Below are positions 33,787 through 42,901 of a stretch of DNA of 64,000 bases, piece by piece. The position numbers and the translations under genes are program-made. The notes beneath the pieces were generated by a model, which worked only from the letters and a program-made list of their open reading frames with translations, was not told the DNA's origin and did no database searches. Source of the stretch: Archaeoglobus sulfaticallidus PM70-1 (GTDB taxonomy: Archaea > Halobacteriota > Archaeoglobi > Archaeoglobales > Archaeoglobaceae); assembly GCF_000385565.1 (NCBI RefSeq), contig NC_021169.1, forward strand, positions 1,594,571 through 1,658,570. The letters run 5' to 3'. The first letter of the stretch is position 1, and every line of letters begins with the position of its first letter.

Positions 33787-35034
33787 ATGCTCGATTCTCT
33801 TGAAATAAACGGCAAATCAATCAAGTTTGATCCAGAAACGAATTTCTGGGGAGTTGGTGGCGAAGAGATAGAAGAACTTTACAGTAAAATAAGAAAGGAC
33901 TTGATAAAAGAAATGAATGAACTACGGTTCGAGAGGAACCTGGTTTTGCTGTATGTAAATCCGACCGATGCCTGCAACGCTGGATGTCCCTATTGCTATA
34001 TCCCTCCATCAGTCAAATCTAGAAGGAAAAAGATGAGCTATGATGAGCTGGCTTACATTGCAGAGAAGGCTATAGAGTTTCTGGGCAACAGCGTAGTTGT
34101 CTTCCATGGAACCGAGCCTTTATTGAACAAGGATAACATATTCCGAATTATTGAAGACTACAGCGATAAACTCAATTTCGGAATTCAAACCAATGGTCTG
34201 CTCCTCGAAGAGGAGGATGTGGAGTTTATAAAGAAGCTTGAAGTCAATGTTGGCTTATCGCTCGACTCCCCACACAAAGAAACGAACGATTTTCTCAGAG
34301 GAAAAGGTAGTTTCGACAAGATATCTGAGTTGCTTGAGCTGTTTGATAACTACAGTGGTTTAAATGTCGTAACAACCATAACAAAATACAATCAAAACCA
34401 TCTAAAAGATATGGTCGATTTTCTGAGCGGTAAGGTCTCCCTGTGCCTGATGAACCCTGTCAGAGCAACCCAGAAGGAGGCTATTGATTTCAGACCAGAT
34501 CCGAAAGAGGCTGCAGTGAATTTCATAGAGGCTGTTGAAAGAGCAATTGAGCTGACAAAAAGCGGGAAAAGAATAGTTGTTGCTGACTTCGCGAATGTGC
34601 TTCTCGGATTAGTTGCTCCATCTGCGAAAGTTTTGATGTGCGACATCTCACCATGCGGAGGAGGAAGGAGATTTTTCTCGATAACCGCTGATGGAAGTTG
34701 TTATCCGTGTGGAGAGTTCATAGGAACTGAGTTCTGTGGGGGCAACATATTCAGGGATGATTTCGAGAAGATAATAAATTCCAAAGCTTTTGCAGCAGTT
34801 ACCAAGAGAAAAGTTGAGGACATTCCAGAATGCCGGGATTGTGTTTTCAGGAACTTGTGCGGTGCTCCATGTCCTGCCGAGATCCTTTCAACCGATGGTA
34901 CAATGTATGCCAAAAGTTACTACTGTGAGTTCTACAAGGAGATTGCAAAACACACCTTCAGGGTTATTCTGAGGGATGATGTATGGTTCGTGCTGAAGAA
35001 AGATTCGCTGACCGAGAAATACAGGGTTCGATGA
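33787..35034 (+). CDS. Radical SAM/SPASM peptide-modifying enzyme (CbpB-like)
   Basis: A 415-residue enzyme. A short N-terminal domain (1-50) is followed by the radical SAM core with CNAGCPYC (C63, C67, C70) binding the SAM-cleaving [4Fe-4S] cluster, FHGTEPLL, and LSLDSPHKETNDFLRG. The C-terminal SPASM-type region holds many cysteines (CDISPCGGG, CYPCGEF, CGGNIF, CRDCVFRNLCGAPCP, YYCEFYK) for extra clusters. This architecture fits enzymes that modify ribosomal peptides or a protein active-site residue. The small peptide gene just ahead favours the peptide-modifying CbpB type over an anaerobic sulfatase-maturase role. Ribosome binding site GAGGTGG precedes ATG 33787. Confidence 0.8.
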   Translation: MLDSLEINGKSIKFDPETNFWGVGGEEIEELYSKIRKDLIKEMNELRFERNLVLLYVNPTDACNAGCPYCYIPPSVKSRRKKMSYDELAYIAEKAIEFLGNSVVVFHGTEPLLNKDNIFRIIEDYSDKLNFGIQTNGLLLEEEDVEFIKKLEVNVGLSLDSPHKETNDFLRGKGSFDKISELLELFDNYSGLNVVTTITKYNQNHLKDMVDFLSGKVSLCLMNPVRATQKEAIDFRPDPKEAAVNFIEAVERAIELTKSGKRIVVADFANVLLGLVAPSAKVLMCDISPCGGGRRFFSITADGSCYPCGEFIGTEFCGGNIFRDDFEKIINSKAFAAVTKRKVEDIPECRDCVFRNLCGAPCPAEILSTDGTMYAKSYYCEFYKEIAKHTFRVILRDDVWFVLKKDSLTEKYRVR

Positions 35035-35083
35035 AATTTTGAGATCTAACAAATGTTATATTGAACATTAACCAAATTTAATT

Positions 35084-35728
35084 ATGAGGCTCAGATTTCT
35101 TTTATTGATTGTAATCGTACTTTTGATGCTGGGCTGTGCTTCTGAAGAAGAACATCCTGCAGAAGAAGAGTCTAGCAGAATAGTAGAAAAAATTATTGAA
35201 TACGATCATGGTAAACCAAGACTTTTAAACGAGAGTGAAGAGAGAACTGCGGAAAAATTGCTGCTTCCCAAGTTACACAAGATAAATGTTCAGGCAAGAT
35301 GCGTGTTCGATGAAAGTACAGTAGAGGGTATAAAACAGAGCAACTTCGTGATCGAGATCATCTTCAGGGAGCCAATATCCATAACGACAAGCCTAATCGA
35401 CGATGGCAACTACAGAGTCATAGAAAATGTAAGCAAGGCTCTTTTCGTAGTGAATGGATCAATGGACATTATACTCCTTCTCAGCGGCAAGATGTACAGC
35501 TGCTGGAAAATAGAAGGTCAATTCTGTGGAAGGTCAACCTATGGCAAATGCGAGAACGATAATGACTGTGTGGTCGATGGATGTTCGTCACAGATCTGTA
35601 GGTCTGTATATGAAGAGCCAGTAATTACAACATGTGAGTGGAAGGACTGTTATGACTCCTTAAAGTATGGCTACGGATGCAAGTGCGTGAACCAGAAGTG
35701 TCAGTGGGTCAAACTATGGCCCAATTGA
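35084..35728 (+). CDS. Lipoprotein with C-terminal Cys-rich (eight-cysteine-cluster) domain
   Basis: A 214-residue exported protein. Residues 1-18 form a lipoprotein signal (MRLRFLLLIVIVLLMLGC). An acidic linker follows, then a beta-rich middle domain (about 45-140). The last 60 residues hold a dense cysteine pattern: CGRSTYGKC, NDCVVDGCSSQIC, TTCEWKDC, GCKC and KC. This resembles the eight-cysteine-cluster domain seen in Thermococcales and Archaeoglobales proteins. The start looks leaderless: a TATA-like TTATATTG lies about 25 bases upstream. The radical SAM gene just ahead is on the same strand, but a functional link is only possible, not shown. Confidence 0.7.
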   Translation: MRLRFLLLIVIVLLMLGCASEEEHPAEEESSRIVEKIIEYDHGKPRLLNESEERTAEKLLLPKLHKINVQARCVFDESTVEGIKQSNFVIEIIFREPISITTSLIDDGNYRVIENVSKALFVVNGSMDIILLLSGKMYSCWKIEGQFCGRSTYGKCENDNDCVVDGCSSQICRSVYEEPVITTCEWKDCYDSLKYGYGCKCVNQKCQWVKLWPN

Positions 35729-35794
35729 ATTTTAATTATTAATTATCGTCAAAATTCGGGTAAATAAATGTTTTTTCAAGGATTAAAAGCCAAA

Positions 35795-35806
35795 ATTTTT
35801 ATAGAA
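35795..35806 (+). promoter_or_regulatory. TATA-like promoter of the Hdr operon
   Basis: AATTTTTATAG lies about 25-30 bases before ATG 35826, placing transcription start at or next to the start codon, so the first gene would be leaderless. Inferred from spacing only. Confidence 0.4.
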
Positions 35807-35825
35807 TATTGTTTAACGGTTTTGC

Positions 35826-36737
35826 ATGACCGAAACAGCTAAGGGTTCAATAATTATCGACGAAAAGAAATGCATAAGCTGCGGAATCTGTGTCTCACTA
35901 TGTCCCCATAACGCTCTATCGCTTGAAAATGGCATACCAGTTACCACAGGAAAATGCAAGGTTTGCGGGATATGCTCAGCCTCATGCGTAACCAAAGCAA
36001 TTTCAATGAAGTCCAAGAAGTTCACAGATGATGGATTGCTTGAGAGCTTTAATGGAAATCTGAAAGACCCGAAGATAGCTGTTTTCTCATGCAGAAAGCT
36101 TGTTAAAGAGCTAATTAAAGAGAAAAAATTCGAGAATGCCGGGATAATATCTATGATGTGTAGCGGAAGAATAGACATGACAATGATGGCTGAGGCTTTC
36201 AGGAGGGGAGCTTGGGGCATTATCGTTGCTGGATGTCAGGAGTGCAGCAACAAATACGGCAGTAAAGAGGCAATGGTAAAAGTGGATGTCATGAAAAAAG
36301 TGCTCGAGCAGATGGGTGAAAATCCAGGCAGAATAATGTTCATTTACGGAAATCCTGAGGAAGAAATCACCAGATTCTCCGAAAAGCTAAATGAGCTTGG
36401 AAAACCGGAACTCGATTTCGAGATTGTTAAAGAGGTTGTTGAGGACAGGGTTTTGAGGAGCTTTACCGCAAAGAAGAGGTCTCTTGTTGAGGAAGGGAAT
36501 GTTTACGGAGAAAAAGTTGACGTGGAAAGAATGAACAAACTCATAGAGGATAGCATAGCCTTCGCAATAAACGCAGGCAAATTGCTGAGGGTTATGGATT
36601 ACACGAGCATCGAAGAGCTGGCAGAAAAAACCGGAATGGATAGCAGAGAAGTTGTTAAGACGATTCTCGAAATGAGAAGAAGAGGTATGATTAATTTTGA
36701 GACTAAAGATGAACTTAAATGCGTTTCAGGGGTGTGA
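35826..36737 (+). CDS. Ferredoxin-MvhD fusion protein
   Basis: A 303-residue redox protein with three parts. Residues 1-60 carry two [4Fe-4S] motifs (C16, C19, C22, C26 in CISCGICVSLCP; second in CKVCGICSASC). Residues about 80-185 are an MvhD-type domain with FSCRK, MMCSGRID and AGCQEC, expected to hold a [2Fe-2S] cluster that hands electrons to HdrA. The last 100 residues are helical and end in a winged-helix-like SIEELAEKTGMDSREVVKTILEMRRRGM. It opens the operon and is one of two MvhD proteins in it. Confidence 0.85.
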   Translation: MTETAKGSIIIDEKKCISCGICVSLCPHNALSLENGIPVTTGKCKVCGICSASCVTKAISMKSKKFTDDGLLESFNGNLKDPKIAVFSCRKLVKELIKEKKFENAGIISMMCSGRIDMTMMAEAFRRGAWGIIVAGCQECSNKYGSKEAMVKVDVMKKVLEQMGENPGRIMFIYGNPEEEITRFSEKLNELGKPELDFEIVKEVVEDRVLRSFTAKKRSLVEEGNVYGEKVDVERMNKLIEDSIAFAINAGKLLRVMDYTSIEELAEKTGMDSREVVKTILEMRRRGMINFETKDELKCVSGV

Positions 36738-36739
36738 AA

Positions 36740-39724
36740 ATGAGCGGTGCTGTGCTTGTAGTTGGTGGTGGAATTGCCGGAATGCAATCCGCTCTAGATC
36801 TGGCGGAATCAGGATTCAAGGTTTACCTGCTTGAGAAACTTCCAGCAATTGGAGGCAGAATGTCGCAGATAGATAAGACATTTCCAACAAACGACTGTGC
36901 GATGTGTATCCTGTCTCCAAAGTTAAACGAAGTGGGAAGGCATGAAAATATTGAGATAATAAACAACTCAGAGCTTCTGAGCGTTGAAGGAGAAGCTGGA
37001 GACTTTACGGTTAGAATCAAAAGGAATCCACTGTATGTGGACATGGACAGATGTACTGGTTGTGGGGAATGTGCAAAAGCCTGTCCTGTGAATGCGATAG
37101 ATGAGTACAATGAAGGCTTATCTTTCAGATCGTCGATTTACATCCGATACCCGCAGGCAGTACCCAAGGTCTATGCGATCGACAAGGAGAAGTGCATAGG
37201 TTGCGGGATATGTGAGAATGTTTGCGTTGCAAAGGCAATCAACTACAACCAGAGGCCAGAGGAAATCGAGCTTAAGGTTGGCTCAATCATCCTGACACTT
37301 GGTGGGAAGCTGGCAGACCCGGTGGAGAGAGGAGAATACGGATACGGGATATTCCCGAATGTCGTTACAGGAATCCAGTTTGAGAGATTGCTCTCAGCAA
37401 CTGGCCCGTTTGAGGGGCATGTTTTGAGAGCAGATGGGAAGGAACCAAAGAGAATAGCCTTCATTCAGTGCGTTTGTTCGAGAGATGAGAAAACCAATCC
37501 ATGGTGCTCCTCGGTTTGCTGCACATACGCCACCAAGCACGCGATCATAGCGAAAGAGCATATGCCGGATGTCGAAACCCACATTTTTGTGATGGATCTC
37601 AGAACATTCGGCAAGGGTTTTGAGGAGTACGCTAAAAGGGCTGAAGAGGAATATGGAGTTGTTTACAAGTATGGTAGAGTTTCCGTTGTAATGCAAAAGC
37701 CGAATGGAAATCTGATTCTCAAGTACGAGAAGGATGGAAGGACATTTGAAGAAGAATACGACATGGTTGTTCTCTCTACAGGATTCGAGCCTCCAGAAGA
37801 GGCTAAGAAGTATGCGGAAATTCTCGGTATCGAGCTTAACGAATACGGGTTCTGCAAGACGGATCCATTCAAGCCACTAGAAACAAACAAGCCGGGAATA
37901 TTCGTTGCAGGAGTGTTCAGCGAGCCAAAGGATATTCCTGAAAGTGTTGCACAGGCAAGCGGTGTTGCTGCAAGAGCTTCAAGCCTCATAGCCCAAGATA
38001 GAGGAAAGTTCGTTTCAGTCAAGGAATATCCGCCAGAAAGGGATGTTACGGGTGAGCCTCCAAGGATAGGTGTTTTCGTGTGTCACTGCGGTATAAACAT
38101 AGCATCGGTTGTTGATGTTGAGAAGGTTGCCGAATACGCGAAAACCCTTGACAATGTTGTCTATGCAGAGCACAACCTGTTCACATGCTCTGCTGACACT
38201 CAAGAGAGGATGAAGGAGATCATCAATAGGTACAACCTAAACAGAGTTGTTGTGGCTGCATGCACACCGAGAACCCACGAGGCTCTGTTCAGAAACACTT
38301 TAAGAGAGGCTGGGCTGAACCCATACCTGTTCGAGTTCGTGAACATCAGAGAGCACTGCAGCTGGGTGCACATGAGGGAGCCTGAGAAGGCAACGGAGAA
38401 GGCGATGGATCTTGTCAGATCTGGAGTTGCTAAAGCTCGACTGCTCGAGCCTCTTCCGTATGTAGAAGTTGATATAAACAAGAAGGCTCTCATAATCGGA
38501 GGCGGTCTCGCAGGGATGACATGTGCACTTGAGCTTGCCGAGCAGGGATTCGAGAGCTACATCGTTGAGAAAGAGGCTGAACTTGGAGGTAATCTCAAAC
38601 ACCTTTTCTACACGATTGATGGCAAGAACCCACAGGAGCTTCTGAAAGAGCTTGTTGAGAAAGTGGAGAAAGAGCCGAAGATAACCGTTTTCAGGAATGC
38701 AAGGATCGAGAGCATAGACGGCTTCGTCGGGAACTTCAGATCGAAAATAAGTGTGGATGGAGAGGTTAAAGAGGTTGAGCATGGGGTTGTCATCGTGGCA
38801 ACCGGTGCAGAAGAATACAAGCCCAGAGAATATGAGTATGGAAAGAACCCGAAGGTCATAACACAGGTTGAACTCGAAGAGATGCTCGCAAGGGGAGAGG
38901 CTCCTGAAAGCGTTGTGATGATACAGTGTGTGGGCTCAAGAAACGATGAGAGGCCATATTGCAGCAGAATCTGCTGTCAGACCGCAATTAAGAACGCTCT
39001 CAAGATCAAAGAGCTCAACCCTGATGCAGATGTTCTGATACTCTACAGAGATATCAGAACCTACGGATTCATGGAGAAGTACTATGCCCTTGCAGGAGAG
39101 AAGGGAGTTGTTTTTGTCAGATATGATGAAAACAATCCGCCAAAGGTTGAGGGAGATTCGGTAATATTCCTTGACAGAATCCTTGAGGAGGAGATATCCT
39201 ACAGCCCGCAGTATATAGTGCTCAGCTCCGCAACGATCCCGAGAAAAGATAATGAGGAAATCTCGAAGATGCTCAGGGTCCCGCTGAATGAGAACGGCTT
39301 CTTCCTTGAGGCACATCCAAAGCTCAGGCCGGTTGATTTTGCATCCGAAGGAATATATCTCTGCGGACTAGCCCACAGTCCGAGACTAATTCAGGAAACG
39401 ATATCTCAGGCCTGTGCAGCAGTTTCAAGGGCCCTGACCATACTGACCAAGGACAAAATGGTCATGGATGCGAGCAAAGCGTTCGTTGTTAGAGAGAGGT
39501 GCGATGCCTGTGGCCTGTGTGTTAAAGCCTGTCCGGTGAATGCGATTGAGCTAAAGCAGTTCGAGAACAGAGGAGTTGTGGAACTGAAAGCTGAGGTTAA
39601 CAGGGCTGTATGCTTAGGATGTGGAGTATGTCATGCCACATGCCCGAAGAGTGCCATAGTCGTCAAGGGATTCACAATAGACCAGATAAAGGCGATGGTT
39701 GAGGCTATAGCAGTTGTGAGGTGA
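36740..39724 (+). CDS. hdrA: HdrA-type iron-sulfur flavoprotein, long form
   Basis: A 994-residue cytoplasmic flavoprotein, started at ATG 36740 (MSGAVLVVGGG) after GGGGTGTG. Modules in order: FAD site GGGIAGM at 8-14; HdrA Cys motif DCAMCILSP at 52-60; two ferredoxin motifs near 105 and 152; a CHCGINIASVV/CSADTQ/ACTPRTHEALF cluster domain (about 445-540); a second FAD-type module GGGLAGM near 585; and two more ferredoxin motifs near 922 and 958. Usual HdrA is about 650 residues, so this carries an extra flavin module. HdrA is where flavin-based electron bifurcation occurs in Hdr complexes. Four bases separate it from the MvhD gene. Confidence 0.92.
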   Translation: MSGAVLVVGGGIAGMQSALDLAESGFKVYLLEKLPAIGGRMSQIDKTFPTNDCAMCILSPKLNEVGRHENIEIINNSELLSVEGEAGDFTVRIKRNPLYVDMDRCTGCGECAKACPVNAIDEYNEGLSFRSSIYIRYPQAVPKVYAIDKEKCIGCGICENVCVAKAINYNQRPEEIELKVGSIILTLGGKLADPVERGEYGYGIFPNVVTGIQFERLLSATGPFEGHVLRADGKEPKRIAFIQCVCSRDEKTNPWCSSVCCTYATKHAIIAKEHMPDVETHIFVMDLRTFGKGFEEYAKRAEEEYGVVYKYGRVSVVMQKPNGNLILKYEKDGRTFEEEYDMVVLSTGFEPPEEAKKYAEILGIELNEYGFCKTDPFKPLETNKPGIFVAGVFSEPKDIPESVAQASGVAARASSLIAQDRGKFVSVKEYPPERDVTGEPPRIGVFVCHCGINIASVVDVEKVAEYAKTLDNVVYAEHNLFTCSADTQERMKEIINRYNLNRVVVAACTPRTHEALFRNTLREAGLNPYLFEFVNIREHCSWVHMREPEKATEKAMDLVRSGVAKARLLEPLPYVEVDINKKALIIGGGLAGMTCALELAEQGFESYIVEKEAELGGNLKHLFYTIDGKNPQELLKELVEKVEKEPKITVFRNARIESIDGFVGNFRSKISVDGEVKEVEHGVVIVATGAEEYKPREYEYGKNPKVITQVELEEMLARGEAPESVVMIQCVGSRNDERPYCSRICCQTAIKNALKIKELNPDADVLILYRDIRTYGFMEKYYALAGEKGVVFVRYDENNPPKVEGDSVIFLDRILEEEISYSPQYIVLSSATIPRKDNEEISKMLRVPLNENGFFLEAHPKLRPVDFASEGIYLCGLAHSPRLIQETISQACAAVSRALTILTKDKMVMDASKAFVVRERCDACGLCVKACPVNAIELKQFENRGVVELKAEVNRAVCLGCGVCHATCPKSAIVVKGFTIDQIKAMVEAIAVVR

Positions 39725-39728
39725 TTTT

Positions 39729-40142
39729 ATGGAGGATTTCGAACCAAAAATTCTGGTTTTTGCCTGTAACTGGTGCTCATATGCCGGGGCGGATTTAGCC
39801 GGAACGAGCAGAATACAGTACACGCCGAACATCAGAATCGTGAGGGTCATGTGTTCTGGAATGGTCAACCCGGCGATGATACTCTACGCTTTCAAGAAGG
39901 GTGTTGACGGAGTTGTTGTTGCGGGATGCCATCCCGGTGACTGCCACTACAATGTTGGTAACTACTACGCCAAGAAGAGGATCGTTTTGCTCAAAGAGCT
40001 GCTTGAGTTCGTTGGATTCGATAGTGAGAGGCTTATGCTCATCTGGGCTTCGGCTGCTGAGGGCAAGAAGTTCGCTGAGGAGATGACGAAGTTTGCAGAG
40101 AAGATCAAGCAACTTGGCCCGCAAAAGAAGTTCAGGAGGTGA
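39729..40142 (+). CDS. mvhD: MvhD-type [2Fe-2S] electron-transfer subunit
   Basis: A 137-residue stand-alone MvhD (delta subunit). Motifs: FACNWCSYAGADLAG, VMCSGMVNP and GCHPGDCHY; these cysteines bind the [2Fe-2S] cluster linking an electron-input partner to HdrA. In methanogens the partner is the MvhAG hydrogenase. No hydrogenase genes are present here; the next genes encode Flx-like proteins. It is the second MvhD domain in the operon. Confidence 0.9.
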   Translation: MEDFEPKILVFACNWCSYAGADLAGTSRIQYTPNIRIVRVMCSGMVNPAMILYAFKKGVDGVVVAGCHPGDCHYNVGNYYAKKRIVLLKELLEFVGFDSERLMLIWASAAEGKKFAEEMTKFAEKIKQLGPQKKFRR

Positions 40143-40146
40143 AAAG

Positions 40147-41091
40147 ATGGAGCAGTATGCTGAGAACCTCAGAAAAAGAATTGCGGAGCTATTGGAAAAG
40201 GATGTTGATGCTTTTATCGTATTTGCAAGGAAGAAGAGCGAGCCGAGAGAGAAGATTACTGTGATAGAGTCTCCAGATGAGGTTGAAGATGTGACGATTT
40301 CGAGGTTGAGCTCATACAACCCAGCAATAACCCTCATGCAGGAACTGAATAAAAGAGACAAAGTGGGAGTTGTCGTAAAGGGCTGCGACTCTAAAGCGAT
40401 AAAGAAGCTGATGATGGAGGATAAGATCGACAGAGAGAGGGTTTACATAATAGGCGTTACATGCGATGGTGTAGCGAACTATAGGAAAATCGTCGAAGCT
40501 GTCGGGTCTGATTTCAAGATAGAGGGGGATAAGATTGTAGCGGGAGACACCGTTCTGAACATAGACGATTTCATCTACGACAATTGCAAGTACTGTGATG
40601 CCCCAACTCCGGTGATATACGACGAACTCTTTGGCGAAATTAAAACCGTGGAGAGGGATTTCTCAGACATAGAAGAGTTCGAGAAACTCTCGAGAGAGGA
40701 GAGATGGGAGTACTGGATGAAGGAGATGGAGAAGTGCATAAGGTGCTACGCCTGCAGGAGTGCCTGTCCGATGTGCTACTGCACCGAATGCCTTGTGGAT
40801 CCCGTAAATCTTGCCGTATCACCAATGACGAAAGCTGAGGAGAAAGCCATGTACCCGAGATTCCTCGGAAAAACTGTGAACGCGAGTGACAACCTGTTCT
40901 ATCATCTGATAAGGGTTATACACCATGCAGGAAGGTGTGCGGATTGTGGTGAGTGCGAAAGAGCCTGCCCAATGGATATACCGCTGAGGAAGCTTGAGAG
41001 GAAGCTCGAAAAGGAGATCATCGAGATTTTTGGTGGGATTCCAGAAGACATCCCGTTCCTCGCAAAGCTTGACATAATTCCGGAGAGGTGA
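40147..41091 (+). CDS. FrhB/FlxC-like iron-sulfur protein, coenzyme or flavin oxidoreductase partner
   Basis: A 314-residue protein, started at ATG 40147 (MEQYAENLRKRI) after AGGAGGTGAAAAG. The N-terminal two thirds resemble the FrhB/FdhB fold (KVGVVVKGCDSKAIKKLM, VYIIGVTCDG, CKYCDAPTP). The C-terminal third has ferredoxin-like motifs (CIRCYACRSACPMCYCTECLV and CADCGECERACPMDIP). Proteins of this kind occur in FlxABCD-HdrABC clusters of anaerobic sulfate reducers. It should bind several [4Fe-4S] clusters. Whether it also holds a flavin is uncertain. Confidence 0.8.
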   Translation: MEQYAENLRKRIAELLEKDVDAFIVFARKKSEPREKITVIESPDEVEDVTISRLSSYNPAITLMQELNKRDKVGVVVKGCDSKAIKKLMMEDKIDRERVYIIGVTCDGVANYRKIVEAVGSDFKIEGDKIVAGDTVLNIDDFIYDNCKYCDAPTPVIYDELFGEIKTVERDFSDIEEFEKLSREERWEYWMKEMEKCIRCYACRSACPMCYCTECLVDPVNLAVSPMTKAEEKAMYPRFLGKTVNASDNLFYHLIRVIHHAGRCADCGECERACPMDIPLRKLERKLEKEIIEIFGGIPEDIPFLAKLDIIPER

Positions 41092-42056
41092 TGATTATGT
41101 ACATTTTTGAGGGTGATTTCTTTAAATCACTGTTTGACGAGCTCAAAAGTAAAGGATACAGAATTTACATACCCGACGGGTATGGTTTTAAAGAGGGTGA
41201 AGAGATAAAAGAGATAAAGAGATCCAAAAAATCAGCAAAGGAGTTTTTCCTCCCTCAGAACGAGATTCTCATAAAGTACAGTGACTGGGTTGAGGATGTA
41301 CCAGTAGATAACGAAAAGAGGGCGATAGTTGTCAGTCCATGCGATGCGAGAGGCATAACTCTGCTCGACAAGGTGTTCCTTGATGGACTTGTCGATCCAT
41401 ATTATAAGGCAAGAAGAGATAACAGCTTGGTGATATCAATTGCATGCAACAAGGCTGGAGATTACTGCTTCTGTGAAAGCCTTGGATTCTCACCCTACTC
41501 CTCAGAAGGTTCAGATGTTTTTGTGGCCGAGGTAGATGGCAAATACTTCATCGAACTCAGCGATAAGGCAAAAGATATCCTCGACATTGAATTAAAAGAG
41601 GCTGATGAAAATGACATTGAAAAATTCAGAGAGAAGGAGAATGAAGTTAAGTCCACCTTCAAGAGAAAGCTCAACATTGAAGGCCTATCCGGGAGACTGA
41701 AAGAGAACTTCGAAAGCGATTACTGGAAGAAAGTCTCCATAAACTGTGTCGGTTGTGGGATCTGCACATTCCTCTGTCCAACCTGCTTCTGCTTTGATAT
41801 GCTTGATGAGGGTGAGAAGGAGGGCTTCAGATACAGAGCATGGGATTCCTGCCAGTTCCCGTTGTACACTCTCGAAAGCTCAAGCCACAATCCCAGAAAT
41901 GAGAAGTGGCAGAGGCTGAGGAACAGGTTCTATGACAAGTTCCTTTACATGCTCGAAAACAAGGGAGAGATCTTCTGCGTTGGATGCGGAAGGTGCATCT
42001 CGGAGTGTCCTGCGGGAGTGGATATTGTTGAAGTTCTTGAGGAGGTGGGCAGATGA
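41091..42056 (+). CDS. FlxC/HydB-like 4Fe-4S dicluster protein
   Basis: About 321 residues, from ATG 41091; GTG 41088 and ATG 41097 are close alternatives behind the same GGAGAGGTGAT. The N-terminal domain (VVSPCDARGITLLDKVFLDG, IACNKAGDYCFCESLG) and the C-terminal dicluster part (CVGCGICTFLCPTCFCFDM, RAWDSCQF, CVGCGRCISECPAGVDI) match the beta subunit of sulfhydrogenases and Flx clusters, which sits next to the NAD(P)H-flavoprotein. It overlaps the next gene by 4 bases. Confidence 0.82.
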   Translation: MIMYIFEGDFFKSLFDELKSKGYRIYIPDGYGFKEGEEIKEIKRSKKSAKEFFLPQNEILIKYSDWVEDVPVDNEKRAIVVSPCDARGITLLDKVFLDGLVDPYYKARRDNSLVISIACNKAGDYCFCESLGFSPYSSEGSDVFVAEVDGKYFIELSDKAKDILDIELKEADENDIEKFREKENEVKSTFKRKLNIEGLSGRLKENFESDYWKKVSINCVGCGICTFLCPTCFCFDMLDEGEKEGFRYRAWDSCQFPLYTLESSSHNPRNEKWQRLRNRFYDKFLYMLENKGEIFCVGCGRCISECPAGVDIVEVLEEVGR

Positions 42057-42889
42057 GCACAGAAATTTACAACTCAGAAAATCCATATTTACCATTCAAA
42101 GCCACGATAATCGATATAAAGGATGAGGTAAAAGGTCCAAGACCGATTAAAACTTTCAGACTGAAGGTTGAGCCGAGATTCAATTACCAACCCGGTCAGG
42201 GTTGCCTCGTTTCCGTTTTTGGTAGGGGGGAAAGCTGGTTCACGATAGCGAACTCACCAACCCGCCCAGACATCGAGTTCAGCGTTTTGAAGACAGGAAA
42301 GGTGACAACAAAACTGCATGAGATGGATGTGGGTGATGTTGTTGGGCTTAGAGGCCCCCACGGCAGACCGTTTCCGGTAGAGGAATGGAAGGGTATGAAC
42401 ATCCTCACGGTTGGAGGAGGTATCGGACAGACACCCCTGAGATCTGTGTATCAGTATGTTATGGACAACGAGAAGGATTATGGAGACCTCACAATAGTTT
42501 ACGGAGCCAGAACATCCAAGGATCTGGTTTACAAAGATGAACTCATGAAGATGATCGAGAACGGGTACAATGTTGAACTTTCCATAGACATGCCGGAAGA
42601 GGGCTGGAAGTACTTCGTGGGCTTCGTTCCTGACAACCTGAAGCGTTTGAAGCCAAATCCTGAGAACACGATAGCTGTTATATGTGGTCCGCCGATAATG
42701 ATCAAGATATCGCTGAATGTCCTGAAGGAGCTTGGTTTCAAAGAGGAGCAGGTTTACACAACCCTTGAAAGAAGGATGAAGTGTGGAATTGGTAAATGCG
42801 GAAGATGCAGAATAGAGGGCAAGTATGTTTGCAAGGATGGGCCGGTTTTCAGGTATGATGAACTCTCATCACTGCTCGAGAAAGCTTAA
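42053..42889 (+). CDS. FlxA/HydG-like FAD/NAD(P)-binding oxidoreductase
   Basis: A 278-residue ferredoxin-reductase-fold protein with FAD domain (FNYQPGQGCLVSVF, SWFTIANSPTRP), NAD(P) domain (LTVGGGIGQTPLRSVYQY near residue 122, CGPPIMIKISLNVL) and a C-terminal [2Fe-2S] motif MKCGIGKCGRCRIEGKYVCKDGPV of the PyrK/HydG type. It is the predicted entry point of NAD(P)H electrons into the Hdr complex. RBS and start overlap the preceding gene. Ferredoxin NADP reductase activity outside the complex is an alternative. Confidence 0.88.
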   Translation: MSTEIYNSENPYLPFKATIIDIKDEVKGPRPIKTFRLKVEPRFNYQPGQGCLVSVFGRGESWFTIANSPTRPDIEFSVLKTGKVTTKLHEMDVGDVVGLRGPHGRPFPVEEWKGMNILTVGGGIGQTPLRSVYQYVMDNEKDYGDLTIVYGARTSKDLVYKDELMKMIENGYNVELSIDMPEEGWKYFVGFVPDNLKRLKPNPENTIAVICGPPIMIKISLNVLKELGFKEEQVYTTLERRMKCGIGKCGRCRIEGKYVCKDGPVFRYDELSSLLEKA

Positions 42890-42901
42890 GGAGGTGTTAT
42901 C

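Noticed and set aside
39795-40361. 188-codon minus-strand frame
   Set aside because: Shadow of mvhD and the following Flx-like gene.
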